Below, one piece after another: positions 1-12,002 of a stretch of DNA of 64,000 nucleotides (positions within the stretch are counted from its first letter, which is position 1; each line of letters opens with the position of its first letter). The notes beneath the pieces are model-generated. The model saw only the letters and a list, made by a program, of their open reading frames with translations, ran no database searches and was not told the origin of the DNA. A program made the translations under genes and the position numbers. The stretch is from Allobosea sp. BH3 (lineage in GTDB: Bacteria; Pseudomonadota; Alphaproteobacteria; Rhizobiales; Beijerinckiaceae): contig NZ_JAIMCA010000005.1 of assembly GCF_025499465.1 (NCBI RefSeq), positions 186,001 through 250,000 on the forward strand. The letters run 5' to 3'.

Positions 1-1
1 C

Positions 2-325
2 GAGGCGGCGCGCTCGCTGGGCCTGAACGACTTGCGGATCATCCTGCGTTACGTCCTGCCGAACTGCCTTTCGGCCATGTTCGTCTTCGTCACGCTGCGC
101 TTCGGCCAGGTCATCCTGCTCGGTGCCGCGCTGTCCTTCCTCGGGCTCGGCGCCCAGCCGCCGACGGCGGAGCTCGGCGCCATGGCGGCGGACGGGCGCA
201 ACTTCCTGTTCTTCGCCCCGCATGTCTCGGTTTTGCCGAGCCTCGTGATCTTCGCCGTCGTGCTGGCATTCAATGTGCTGGGAGACGCGCTGCGCGACGC
301 GCTCGATCCCAAGCTGCGCCGATAG
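2..325 (+). CDS. ABC transporter permease, DppC/OppC type (5' truncated by window)
   Basis: C-terminal 107 residues of an inner-membrane permease for a peptide/nickel-type ABC importer. The fragment begins with the EAA cytoplasmic loop (EAARSLGLND at its very start), which contacts the ATPase subunit, followed by hydrophobic segments and the family's usual ending (NVLGDALRDALDPKLRR). The gene start lies outside the window. A solute-binding protein follows 47 bases downstream on the same strand, so this is the end of a transporter operon. Substrate cannot be read from the fragment. Confidence 0.93.
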   Translation, partial: EAARSLGLNDLRIILRYVLPNCLSAMFVFVTLRFGQVILLGAALSFLGLGAQPPTAELGAMAADGRNFLFFAPHVSVLPSLVIFAVVLAFNVLGDALRDALDPKLRR

Positions 326-372
326 CCGCCAGTTCATCGCCACCAGTAAACATAAAAAGGGGACCTGCTCGA

Positions 373-1962
373 ATGACCAAGCTTCCAAGCCTGCTTCTCG
401 CCGGCGCTGCCGCCGCGACGTTCTTCGCCGCGCCGGCCATGGCGCAGCAGAAGGCGCCGCTCCAGATCCTGCGCGTCATCGACGCGGATCGCTACGACCC
501 GATCCGCTCCACGGCGACCGCGGCCGCCGAGGTGCTCTACATGCTGGCGGATACGCTGGTGACGGTCGACTTCGACATGAAGACGATCAAGCCCGGCCTC
601 GCCGATTCCTGGACCATCTCGCCGGACGGCAAGACCTACACCTTCAAGATCCGCAAGGACGTCAAGTTCTGCGACGGCCGGCCGATGACCATCGACGACG
701 TGGTCTATTCGCTGAAGCGCTGGGTCGATCCCGCGAACAAGTCGCCCGTCTCCTTCCGCGGCGGCCAGGTCCAGGACATCCGCGCGGATGGCGATTCCAC
801 CCTGATCTATGAGCTGAAGGAACCCTACAGCGACCTGATCTTCCAGATGGCGCTGTCCTTCGCCTCGATCATCGACAAGAATTCGGTCGAGAGCCTCGGC
901 GCGAATTTCGGCGTGCAGGGCTTCAACGGCACCGGCCCTTACTGCTGGGTCAAGTGGACCCCGCGTCAGGAGCTCGTGCTCAAGAAGAACCCGCACTACA
1001 CCTGGGGCCCGCCGATCTACAAGGATCCGAAGCCGCAGATCGAGGACATCGTCTGGAAGATCATCCCCGAGCCGAACACGCTGATGGCCGCGATCCAGGC
1101 CAAGCAGGCGGACGTGACCTACTACACGCCCTATATCGCGCTCGACACGATGCAGAAGATCCCGGGCTTCACGGTGCAGCGCCAGGAAAACTACATCTAC
1201 GACGTCTTCATGGGTTTCCGGGTCGACAAGCCCGTCGCGAACGACAAGGCGATCCGCCAGGCCGCCAACATGGCGACCAACAAGGAAGCCATCGCCAAGG
1301 CGATCTTCTTCGGCAAGGGCCAGACCCTGCCGTCGCTCCTGAACCCGAGCGTGCTCGACTACGACAAGTCTTCCGCCGACAAGATGCCGAAATACGATCC
1401 GGCCGGTGCGGCGAAGCTGCTCGACGCCGCCGGCTGGAAGCCGGGCGCCGACGGCATCCGCGAGAAGGACGGCCAGAAGGCGACCTTCACCGTCTACGGC
1501 ATCCGCAACAGCGACAACCCGCGCATCTCCGAAGCGATGCAGGCTGATCTTCGCAAGGTCGGCATCGACATGAAGATCCAGCTCTGGGACGCGACGGTCG
1601 CCTGGGGCAAGCTCGCGACGCAGGAGTTCGACGCCTTCCTGATGTCCTACCCCTATGTGACGGCGACCGAGGCGCTGGGGCTCTATTTCCCGAGCCGCCA
1701 GATCCCGACGCCGAACCGCATGAACTGGAAGGACCCCAAGACGGATGATCTGATCCGCCAGGCGGCGACAGCCACCGACGATGCCACGCGCAAGCAGGCC
1801 ATCGGCGCGGTCCAGAACCAGCTCACCGAGGCGAATGTCTGGGTGCCGCTGGTCACGCAGCCCCTCTGGGTCGTCGCGACCGACCGCGTCGAGGGCGCCC
1901 GCGCCCACGGCCTTTACGGCGCCGGCCTCTACAAGGGCCTCGACATCAAGCTGAAGCGCTGA
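373..1962 (+). CDS. ABC transporter substrate-binding protein, peptide/nickel family (SBP_bac_5)
   Basis: Periplasmic binding protein of 529 residues for the importer whose permease ends just upstream. The first ~24 residues form a signal peptide ending in AMAQ. The mature part has family 5 landmarks: an early segment like GLADSWTISPDGKTYTFKIR, then KFCDGRPMTIDDV, and later TGPYCWVKWTPRQELVLKKN. AGGGGA stands ahead of the ATG at 373. Family 5 proteins bind di- and oligopeptides, opines, nickel or other small amides; the ligand here is unknown. The amidohydrolase downstream suggests that an imported amide or deaminable compound is processed in the cytoplasm. Confidence 0.93.
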   Translation: MTKLPSLLLAGAAAATFFAAPAMAQQKAPLQILRVIDADRYDPIRSTATAAAEVLYMLADTLVTVDFDMKTIKPGLADSWTISPDGKTYTFKIRKDVKFCDGRPMTIDDVVYSLKRWVDPANKSPVSFRGGQVQDIRADGDSTLIYELKEPYSDLIFQMALSFASIIDKNSVESLGANFGVQGFNGTGPYCWVKWTPRQELVLKKNPHYTWGPPIYKDPKPQIEDIVWKIIPEPNTLMAAIQAKQADVTYYTPYIALDTMQKIPGFTVQRQENYIYDVFMGFRVDKPVANDKAIRQAANMATNKEAIAKAIFFGKGQTLPSLLNPSVLDYDKSSADKMPKYDPAGAAKLLDAAGWKPGADGIREKDGQKATFTVYGIRNSDNPRISEAMQADLRKVGIDMKIQLWDATVAWGKLATQEFDAFLMSYPYVTATEALGLYFPSRQIPTPNRMNWKDPKTDDLIRQAATATDDATRKQAIGAVQNQLTEANVWVPLVTQPLWVVATDRVEGARAHGLYGAGLYKGLDIKLKR

Positions 1963-1971
1963 CGCCTTCAG

Positions 1972-2005
1972 GACGCCGCGCGGAGTGATCCGCGCGGTGT
2001 CTTTG
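1972..2005 (+). terminator. Rho-independent-type hairpin after the binding protein gene
   Basis: A 13-base-pair stem (1972-1984 with 1989-2001, one G-U pair) closes a GTGA loop and is followed by TTT. It begins nine bases after the binding protein stop. Its position also argues against an amidohydrolase start at 1985, because that start would lie inside the hairpin. The T run is short, so partial read-through is possible. Confidence 0.65.
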
Positions 2006-2041
2006 CCTTTCAAGCAGCCTTTTTCTGTAGCGGGTGACACC

Positions 2042-3475
2042 ATGACGATCACGGTCATCAAGAACGCCGACATTGTTGTTGCCTGGGATGCCGAGGCTTC
2101 CCGCCATGTCTATCTGCACGGCGCCGATGTCGCCTTCGAGGGCGGGACGCTGCGCTATGTCGGCCCCCGCTACGAGGGCAAGGCGGACGAGACCATCGAC
2201 GGCAGCGGCCGCATGGTCATGCCCGGCCTCGTCAACATCCATTCCCATCCTTCGAGCGAGGCGCTGAACAAGGGCTTCCTCGACGAGCTCGGCTCGCCCG
2301 CGCTCTACAATTCCTCGCTCTATGAGTACATGCCGATCCTGCGGCCGGACGCCGAGGCGGTGCCGGACTGCGTCCAGGTCGCCTATTCGGAGCTGCTGCT
2401 CTCCGGCGTCACCACCGTCGCCGACATGTCCGTCGCTCACCCCGGCTGGATCGACCTTGCGGCGAATAGTGGCCTGCGCGTCTGCCTCTCGCCGATGTAC
2501 CGCTCGGCCCGCTGGTACACGAAGAACGGCTATATCGTCGAATACGAGTGGGACGAAAAAGCCGGCGTCGCGGCCATGGAGAATGCCTTCGCTGTCATCG
2601 AGCAGGCACAGAAGCATGAGTCCGGCCGGCTCTTCGCGATGGTTTCCCCGTCGCAGATCGACACCTGCAGCGAAGGCCTGATCAAGGACAGCTATGCCGA
2701 GGCCCGCCGCCGTGGCCTGCCCTGGCAGATCCATGCCGCGCAGTCGACGGTCGAGTTCCACGAGATCACCCGTCGCCATGGTGTCTCCCCGATCCAGTGG
2801 CTCGAGAAGCTCGGCGTGCTGGGCGACACCAGCATCGTCGGCCACGGCATCTTCCTCGACGACTATCCGCGCGTCGCCTGGCATACCCGCCGTGATCTCG
2901 CACTACTCGCCGAGACCGGCACGACCGTCGCCCATTGCCCGACCGTCTTCCTGCGCCGCGGCATCGCGCTCGACGATTTCGGCCGCTATCGCCGCGCCGG
3001 CGTCCGCATCGGCCTCGGCACGGACACCTATCCACACAACATGCTCGAGGAGATGCGCCATGTCGGCTATGTCGCCCGGCTGATGGCGGAGACCCCGCAT
3101 ACGTTGAAGACCACCGACATCTTCGAAGCCGCCACTACGGCGGGCGCTGCCGCGCTCGGCCGCAGCGACATCGGCAAGCTCGAAGCGGGCTGCAAGGCCG
3201 ATATCGTGATGGTCGATCTCGCCCATCCGATGATGCAGCCGCGCCGCGACCCCGTCCGCAGCCTCGTCTATGCCGCGGCCGAGCGCGCGGTCGACCGCGT
3301 CTATGTCGACGGCCGGCTCTGCGTGCAGGACGGCACAGTGCTGACGATGGACTATCCCGCCGCTGCGCTGCGCCTCACCGAGGCCCAGAAGCGCACCGAG
3401 GCCGCCGCGCCGGCCAATGACTGGGCCAAGCGGCCGGTGACGGACTACTCGCCGCTCACATTCCCGGTGAAGTGA
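2042..3475 (+). CDS. Amidohydrolase-superfamily metal-dependent hydrolase (deaminase-like)
   Basis: Cytoplasmic metal-dependent hydrolase of 477 residues, of the ATZ/TRZ/cytosine-deaminase-like branch of the amidohydrolase superfamily. Visible motifs are the HxH metal site in MPGLVNIHSHPSSE, a His in PWQIHAAQST, another in SIVGHGIFLDD, and the Asp in GLGTDTYPHN. These are the four metal-ligand regions of the family. I chose ATG 2042 because the upstream in-frame start at 1985 lies in a terminator hairpin and GGGTGA precedes 2042. The gene follows a peptide-type importer, so it probably deaminates or hydrolyses an imported N-containing compound. Exact substrate unknown. Confidence 0.9.
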   Translation: MTITVIKNADIVVAWDAEASRHVYLHGADVAFEGGTLRYVGPRYEGKADETIDGSGRMVMPGLVNIHSHPSSEALNKGFLDELGSPALYNSSLYEYMPILRPDAEAVPDCVQVAYSELLLSGVTTVADMSVAHPGWIDLAANSGLRVCLSPMYRSARWYTKNGYIVEYEWDEKAGVAAMENAFAVIEQAQKHESGRLFAMVSPSQIDTCSEGLIKDSYAEARRRGLPWQIHAAQSTVEFHEITRRHGVSPIQWLEKLGVLGDTSIVGHGIFLDDYPRVAWHTRRDLALLAETGTTVAHCPTVFLRRGIALDDFGRYRRAGVRIGLGTDTYPHNMLEEMRHVGYVARLMAETPHTLKTTDIFEAATTAGAAALGRSDIGKLEAGCKADIVMVDLAHPMMQPRRDPVRSLVYAAAERAVDRVYVDGRLCVQDGTVLTMDYPAAALRLTEAQKRTEAAAPANDWAKRPVTDYSPLTFPVK

Positions 3476-3508
3476 GGTAAAGGCTCCTTATTTCGCAAGG
3501 AACCACGC

Positions 3509-3655
3509 CGTCATTCCGGGCGGGCCGAAGGCCTGAGCCCGGAACCCCGAAACGATGCGCTTCCCGAAAGAAGCGTTCGCTCGCGGCGCCTGTCCCACGA
3601 ACCGCATCGGTTCTGGGTTCTGGGCTCTTCGCTGACGCGAAGCCCCGGAATGACG
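3509..3655. repeat. Dispersed palindromic intergenic repeat, long variant (copy 1)
   Basis: The element starts with CGTCATTCCGG and ends with its reverse complement CCGGAATGACG. Internal sub-palindromes include gggcgggcc...gcctgagccc and cttcgctgacgcgaag. It shares the CGTCAT...ATGACG ends with six shorter copies in the window. It fills most of the 286-base gap between the amidohydrolase and the small membrane protein gene at 3762; nothing else is evident in that gap. Confidence 0.75.
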
Positions 3656-3761
3656 AGGGTTGTTTCCAGCCCCGGCTGGAATCCTCCCCTCCCCACATCG
3701 TTACGACCCTGCGTCACGCCGCCCGCTTCCGGCCGGGGCGGCGGGACGATAAGATGCGTGC

Positions 3762-3938
3762 ATGACGCAGACGGACCCGACAACAGAGGCTGAAGCGGGC
3801 TCTTCGAGCCGCGCCGGGCTCATGCTGCTCGGCGGGGGCTTCGTCGCCCTGCTGTTCGCCGGCCTGCTGCTGTGGTGGCGTGAGGGCGATCGGCTCTTCA
3901 CCGACGGGCTCATCGCCGCCATCGTCGCCTGTTTTTAG
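3762..3938 (+). CDS. Small single-pass membrane protein, function unknown
   Basis: A 58-residue frame starting MTQTDPTTEAEAGSSSRAG, followed by one hydrophobic span (LMLLGGGFVALLFAGLLLWW) and a short charged tail. It lies 39 bases before the Sco1 gene on the same strand, so it may be co-transcribed with it. Small membrane proteins are common beside cytochrome oxidase assembly genes, but I recognise no family. Codon use matches the neighbouring genes (mostly G or C in third positions). The call rests on the clean membrane span and the context; homology is untested. Confidence 0.55.
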   Translation: MTQTDPTTEAEAGSSSRAGLMLLGGGFVALLFAGLLLWWREGDRLFTDGLIAAIVACF

Positions 3939-3977
3939 GGCCAGACCCTTAGCCCCCGGCCGAAAAGAAGCCTCCCC

Positions 3978-4574
3978 GTGAATCGTCGCCTTCTCCTGCC
4001 CCTCATCGTGTTCTTCGCCGGCGCGCTCGCGCTGGCCGTGGCCGCCTTCCTGACCTTCTCGCCCAATCGCCAGGGTGGCGGCAGCGGTGTGGCGAGCGTC
4101 GGCGGTCCCTTCACCCTCACGACGCAGGAGGGCAAGCCGCTCTCGGACACGGATCTGAAGGGCTCGCCCTTCCTGGTCTTCTTCGGCTTCACCCATTGTC
4201 CGGATGTCTGCCCGACCAAGCTCTTCGAAATCTCGGAAGCGCTGCGCGCCGCCGGCGAGGGAGAAAAGGCGAAGAAACTCAAGGCGCTGTTCATCTCGGT
4301 CGATCCCGAGCGCGACACGCCCGAGACGATGAAGAGCTATCTCGGCTCCTTCGATCCCCGCATCGTGGGCCTGAGCGGCGACAGGGCCGCAGTGGACGCC
4401 GTCATCAAGGCCTATCGCGCCTATGCCAAGAAGGTGCCGCTCAAGGACGGCGACTACACGATGGACCACACCGCGCTGGTCTATCTGATGGGCAAGGACG
4501 GCAGCTTCATCGGCGCCTTCAATATCGAACAGCCTCCGGCGCAGGCGGCAGCGGAATGGCTGCGTCATAGCTGA
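3978..4574 (+). CDS. Sco1/SenC family copper chaperone
   Basis: Membrane-anchored thioredoxin-fold protein of 198 residues that delivers copper to the CuA site of cytochrome c oxidase or keeps its cysteines reduced. An N-terminal anchor (residues ~5-25) is followed by the CxxxC copper site in HCPDVCPTK, the segment LFISVDPERDTPE, and the downstream copper-ligand His in YTMDHTALVYL. All three are diagnostic of the SCO family. The start is GTG 3978 with AGAAG upstream. No oxidase genes are in the window. Its 3' end overlaps the convergent glycosyltransferase gene by 56 bases. Confidence 0.93.
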   Translation: MNRRLLLPLIVFFAGALALAVAAFLTFSPNRQGGGSGVASVGGPFTLTTQEGKPLSDTDLKGSPFLVFFGFTHCPDVCPTKLFEISEALRAAGEGEKAKKLKALFISVDPERDTPETMKSYLGSFDPRIVGLSGDRAAVDAVIKAYRAYAKKVPLKDGDYTMDHTALVYLMGKDGSFIGAFNIEQPPAQAAAEWLRHS

Positions 4575-6459
4575 CAGCCTCGGCAGGTGCCGGTGGCGCC
4601 CTCCGGCGCGCCAGGCCGTGTTCCGTCTTGTTCCAGGTAAAGCGCCGGTCGAAGTACTCGTAGAGTGCCATCCAGGCCGCGATCGAGACCAGCGCGTAAT
4701 AGAGCGGCAGGAGCGGTAGCAGCTTCAGCAGGCCCGGGCGTCGCAATGCGGCGAGGGCAGGTGGCAGGAAGAGCGCGAGCGTGCCGAAAAGCCAGATCGC
4801 CAGGGCGAAAGCCGCGGTAAAAGTCGCGAAGGCGTCGGCCGGGGCGAAAAGCGAGCCATCCCAATACGCGAAAGCGGCAGCGATCGCGAAGAACGGGTAG
4901 CCGAGCGCCGTCACGATCGTGCCCAGAGCCAGCGAGGCGAAGGCGAAGGTCGCGGCGAAACCAGCCTCGCGCAGGAGCGTGAGGGGCCTGCGCGAATGCG
5001 TCACGACCGTCTGCATGTAGCCCTTGATCCAGCGCGAGCGCTGCCGGAGCCACGCCCCGACCGTGACAGGCGCCTCCTCGCGCGTCTCTGAAGGCAGGTC
5101 GCCGATGCGATAGCCGGCCCTGGCGAGCCGCACCGCGAGGTCGGCGTCCTCGGTGACGTTCCAGGCATCCCAACCGCCCAGCGCCCTGAGCACCTCGGTG
5201 CGGAAATGGTTCGAGGTGCCGCCGAGCATGATCGGCAGCCCCGCGCGCAGGAGTCCGGGATTGATCACCTCGAACAGCCCGGCATATTCCAGCGCGAACA
5301 GGCTTGGCAGCAGGCCCTCTTCGGCATGATCGATCACCAGCCGGGCCTGCAGGCAGGCCAGATCGTCCGGCGCCCGATGGAAACGTGCCGCCGCCAGCCG
5401 CAACTGCTGCGGATCGGGAATATCCTCGGCGTCGAAGATGGTGAAGAGCGTTCCGCGCGCTTCGAGCAGGGCGACGTTCAGGGCTCGCGGCTTGGTTCGC
5501 GGTTCGCCGGGCGGCACGACCGTGACCGAGACATGCGCCGGCAGGTGCATGCGCGCGAGCTCAGTCCGCATGCCCGTATCATCGGCTTCGATCAGCAGCC
5601 GGATATCGAGTTTGGCCGTGGGGTAGTCCAGCGCCGACAGTGCCCGCAGCATCTGCCGCAGAACCCTCTCCTCCCGGTACATCGGCACGGCGACGGTGTA
5701 GACCGGCAGCCGGCTGTCATCGAGGCGCCAGCGCTGCGTGCGCCAGAGATCGGGCCAGGAGCGCTCCACCGCCGCGGCCAGGCGCAGCAGGATCAGCCCG
5801 AGGAAGATCGGGCCGAGCAGCAAAGCGAGTGCGAAGAAACTCTGCAGCGGCGCGAAGATGCCGCCAAGCGCCGCCGCGGCAAGGCTGATGCCGGTCGCCA
5901 CGACCTGGCCACGGCTGGCCCCCGTGCGGGCGCTGTCGCGGACGAGCCCAGCCTCGTCGAGCCCGGCCGCGTGCTGCGCGATAGCGGGGGCGTTGGCGGC
6001 GCGCAGGCCGCTCTCGAAAAGCCGTGGCGTCGTGATCGCGACATCGCCCTGCCGGGGCGGTCCGGATTGGAGCAGCCGGCGCAGGCTCGGTCCTTCGGGC
6101 GCTATGACGAAGCGAAAGCGGGGATCCCCGGCCGCAGGCGCCATGCCCCCGCGCAGGATGGCCCCGTAGCTGCCGCCGGCCCGCAGCATCGGTCTCTCCG
6201 CCAGGAAGGGCAGGACGAGTTCCGTCGCGAGGGCACGGTAGAAGCTGTCCTCGTCGATCAGGCCCAGCCCGATCGCCTCGCGGACGGGCTCGCTACGGCC
6301 GCGTGCCGCCCGCGCGGCGGCCTGCGTGAGCCCGGGCAGGGCAACGCCATGGCGTGCCAGAAACGCCAGCTCCGGCGGCAGGCCGGCTGGGCCGCTCCCG
6401 GCCATCGCCGGGCTACCATCGTCGCCGTTGCCCCCCACCGGCCCCGGTCTCCACGCCAC
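4519..6459 (-). CDS. Family 2 glycosyltransferase with N-terminal MshEN/GspE-N-like region
   Basis: Membrane glycosyltransferase of about 646 residues. The N-terminal ~170 residues include a segment (GLGLIDEDSFYRALATELVL) resembling the N-terminal domain of type II secretion ATPases, which in some proteins binds nucleotides. Two membrane spans follow, then a GT2 core with IEADDTG, the metal-binding FDAEDIPDP, the acceptor motif EDADLAVRLARAG and QRSRWIKGYMQT, as in processive cellulose-synthase-like enzymes. Several more C-terminal membrane spans are present. The start may be GTG 6459 or ATG 6405. It lies just downstream of trpB. Likely makes or exports a polysaccharide; product unknown. Confidence 0.85.
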   Translation of the reverse strand: MAWRPGPVGGNGDDGSPAMAGSGPAGLPPELAFLARHGVALPGLTQAAARAARGRSEPVREAIGLGLIDEDSFYRALATELVLPFLAERPMLRAGGSYGAILRGGMAPAAGDPRFRFVIAPEGPSLRRLLQSGPPRQGDVAITTPRLFESGLRAANAPAIAQHAAGLDEAGLVRDSARTGASRGQVVATGISLAAAALGGIFAPLQSFFALALLLGPIFLGLILLRLAAAVERSWPDLWRTQRWRLDDSRLPVYTVAVPMYREERVLRQMLRALSALDYPTAKLDIRLLIEADDTGMRTELARMHLPAHVSVTVVPPGEPRTKPRALNVALLEARGTLFTIFDAEDIPDPQQLRLAAARFHRAPDDLACLQARLVIDHAEEGLLPSLFALEYAGLFEVINPGLLRAGLPIMLGGTSNHFRTEVLRALGGWDAWNVTEDADLAVRLARAGYRIGDLPSETREEAPVTVGAWLRQRSRWIKGYMQTVVTHSRRPLTLLREAGFAATFAFASLALGTIVTALGYPFFAIAAAFAYWDGSLFAPADAFATFTAAFALAIWLFGTLALFLPPALAALRRPGLLKLLPLLPLYYALVSIAAWMALYEYFDRRFTWNKTEHGLARRRAPPAPAEAVSYDAAIPLPPAPEAVRY

Positions 6460-6559
6460 GCATCACTGTCCGGCAAGAATATCCCGGATGACGTTACGTT
6501 AGCGTATCCGCGAGGCGAGTCGAGAGCGGGCTCGTCCGACTTTTGGCGGGGCCGTCGGA

Positions 6560-7773
<1,214 letters not shown>

Positions 7774-7777
<4 letters not shown>

Positions 7778-8457
7778 GCCGGTGAACCTTTTTGTATGGC
7801 CGCAGCGGCTTTGCGGGCTGCCGCGATGAATTCCGCGATCCGGGCCGGATCCTTGACGCCCGGCGCGCTTTCGACGCCGCTTGATACGTCGATGCCCTGC
7901 GGATGGGTCACCTGGATCGCCTCGGCGACATTGGCCGGATCGAGCCCGCCCGATAGCATGAAGGGAATGCCGGGGTCGAGATCGGCGAGCAGGCCCCAGT
8001 CGAAGGGCCGGCCATGGCCGCCGGGATAGGCGGCATCCTTCGGGGGCTTGGCGTCTAGCAGGATGCGGTCGGCGGCGTCGCGATAGCTGGCGACGGTCTT
8101 CAGGTCCGCGGCCTCGGAAATGCCGAGCGCCTTCATCACCGGCAGCCCGCCGGCGCGGCGCATCGCGGCGGTCTGCTCGGGCGTCTCGCGGCCGTGGAGC
8201 TGCAGCCAGTCGGGCTTCAATGCTTCGACGAGTTCTGCCGCCTGCCGCTCGTCCCAGTCGACGATCAGCGCCACGATCTCGGCCCTGCCGCGCGCGATCT
8301 CGGCCAGTTCGATCGCGCGCTCCAGCGTCACGAAGCGCGGGCTCTTCGGATGGAAGTTGAGCCCGATCATGTCCGCGCCGGCGTCGAGCGCCGCGCGCAG
8401 CGTCTCGGGCGTCGAGAGCCCGCAGATCTTGATCGCGAAGGCAGAGGAATTCGGCAT
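7774..8457 (-). CDS. trpF: Phosphoribosylanthranilate isomerase
   Basis: TIM-barrel enzyme that isomerises N-(5-phosphoribosyl)anthranilate in tryptophan biosynthesis. I start it at ATG 8457, giving 227 residues and the usual opening [21 protein letters not shown], which carries the catalytic Cys. Other landmarks are [31 protein letters not shown] (catalytic Asp) and [12 protein letters not shown] near the phosphate site. An upstream extension to 8562 is possible but lacks family similarity. Coupled to trpB by an ATGA overlap. Confidence 0.96.
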
Positions 8458-8576
8458 CGCCAGCGCTTTAGAGCATCGGGCCGGAAAGGAAAGGAGAATC
8501 CGGTCACGACGGGCCTGGTTCCGCAGCTGCCGCACTTGCGACATGATCGCGAAGGAAGCCATGCTGCACGGGTGAG

Positions 8577-9893
8577 GTGGGGATTGCGGCTTTGATGCGG
8601 CTCGGCATGGGCAGGCGCGGTCTGGCGCTCTTGGGGGGCTTCATGGCCCTCGGCGGCCTTGTCGCGGCGACCTTCTATTATCTGAACCAGCCGCGCACGC
8701 TGCGGCTCGCCGTCGGTCCGCTCGGCTCCGAGGATGCGCGCATGGCGGCGGCCTTCGTCCAGGGTCTGAACCGCGACAAGGCGTCGATCCGCCTGCGCCT
8801 CATCATGACGGAAGGCTCTGCCGACAGCGCCCGGAAGATCGATGCCGGCGAGGCCGATCTCGCCATGCTGCGGCCGGACATCGCCATCCCCTCCACCGCC
8901 GATACGGTGCTGGTCACGCGGCGCACCTTTCCCTTCTTCATCACCACGAAGGAAACCGCCATCGGCCGCATTGCCGATCTGCGCGGCCGAAAGGTCGGGG
9001 TGGTCCGCAGCCCGTCAGGCAATGTCGCGCTGCTGAAGCGCGTGCTGGCGCAGTACGAGGTCCGTGCCGAGGAGGTCGAGATCGTCGGTCTCGGCCAGGA
9101 CGAGGTCCTGCCGGCCGCGAAGGAGAAGCGCATCGACGCCTTCTTCTCGATCAATGCTGTCGGCTCTCACACCAACAACGAGGGCCTGCGCCGGCTGCGC
9201 TCCGCCTGGGGCGAGGATCCGGTCCTGATCCCGGTCCGCGAGGCGGCGGCGCTCGCGGCGCATGACCGCGCCGTCGAGACGGGCGAGATCGTGCGCGGCG
9301 CGCTGGGCGGCGATCCGCCTCGGCCGGCGGAAAGCCTCCAGACCATCTCGATCACCTCGCGTCTCTTCGCTTCCCAGAGCCTCGACGACAATCTGGTCGG
9401 CGAGCTGACCAAGGACATCCTGGGCCTGAGGCTGACGCTCGCGGCGGAGTTGCCCTCGATCCAGGCACTGGAGACCCCCTCCACTGACAAGGATGCGCCG
9501 CTGCCGGTCCATTCGGGCGCTGCCGCCTATATCGACGGCGAGCAGGAGACCTTCTTCGACCGCTATGGCGACTGGTTCTATATCGGCGCCATGGCGCTCT
9601 CGGCGCTCGGCACGGGCGGGGCGGCGGTGTTCAGCCGCGAGAGCGCCAATCGCCGCCGCCGCGCCATGGCGGGCCTCGACGAGTTGCTGGTGCTGCTGGC
9701 CACGATCCGCTCCACCGAGGACGAGGCGGAACTCTCCCGGCTCGGCCGCGAGGCCGATCTGATCCTGACCCGCGTGCTCGGCGACTACGCCAAGGGCGAC
9801 CTCGACACCGCCGCGCTCGCCGCATACCGGCTCGCCATCGATCAGGTCGGCCGTGCGGTGGCGGAACGGCAGCGGGCGCTGGCCGAAGACTAG
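8577..9893 (+). CDS. TAXI family TRAP-type solute-binding protein, membrane-anchored
   Basis: Protein of 438 residues (or 432 from ATG 8595) with an N-terminal membrane segment (LALLGGFMALGGLVAATFYYL). A binding domain of the TAXI class follows: LRLAVGPLGSEDARMAAAF, GEADLAMLRPD, and LRGRKVGVVRSPSGN. A second hydrophobic segment near residue 335 (FYIGAMALSALGTGGAAVF) precedes a cytoplasmic helical tail. Classic TAXI proteins feed TRAP importers, but no TRAP membrane subunits are nearby and the double-anchored form suggests a sensor-like or orphan role. It diverges from trpF across a ~120-base gap. Confidence 0.8.
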   Translation: MGIAALMRLGMGRRGLALLGGFMALGGLVAATFYYLNQPRTLRLAVGPLGSEDARMAAAFVQGLNRDKASIRLRLIMTEGSADSARKIDAGEADLAMLRPDIAIPSTADTVLVTRRTFPFFITTKETAIGRIADLRGRKVGVVRSPSGNVALLKRVLAQYEVRAEEVEIVGLGQDEVLPAAKEKRIDAFFSINAVGSHTNNEGLRRLRSAWGEDPVLIPVREAAALAAHDRAVETGEIVRGALGGDPPRPAESLQTISITSRLFASQSLDDNLVGELTKDILGLRLTLAAELPSIQALETPSTDKDAPLPVHSGAAAYIDGEQETFFDRYGDWFYIGAMALSALGTGGAAVFSRESANRRRRAMAGLDELLVLLATIRSTEDEAELSRLGREADLILTRVLGDYAKGDLDTAALAAYRLAIDQVGRAVAERQRALAED

Positions 9894-9901
9894 AGCCGGA
9901 T

Positions 9902-9928
9902 CCGATCAGGTTAAATCAACCTGATCGG
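9902..9928. repeat. Perfect 11-bp inverted repeat between TAXI gene and typA
   Basis: CCGATCAGGTT (9902-9912) and its exact complement AACCTGATCGG (9918-9928) flank a five-base spacer. There is no T run, so it is a poor intrinsic terminator. Related fragments (GATCCGATCGGATTC near 9964, CTGATCGG near 9989) follow. It may be a dispersed palindrome or a protein site. The rest of the 277-base gap to typA (9894-10170) shows no other gene; it presumably holds the typA promoter, which I cannot assign confidently. Confidence 0.6.
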
Positions 9929-10170
9929 TGAATCCGCCTCTACACTCTTGAGCGAGAACGCGTGATCCGATCGGATTCCTGCGCAATCTGATCGGCGCGT
10001 GCTCTGGCGCATTCACCTTTCGATGAAGCGCAGGTCATCGGCGCGGTTGCCGAAACGGCCGCCAGCGTTTATGTGCAGCGCAGCGAATTCCAGATTCTCA
10101 AATCTAAGGGCTGCGCCGACCGGGTTGGGACCTGGCCGGCTCGTGGCCATGAAAGCAAGGCTACACACGC

Positions 10171-11994
<1,824 letters not shown>

Positions 11995-12002
11995 AGATGA
12001 TC

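Noticed and set aside
9902..9928. Intrinsic terminator after the TAXI gene
   Set aside because: The stem is perfect but no T run follows, so I list it only as a repeat.
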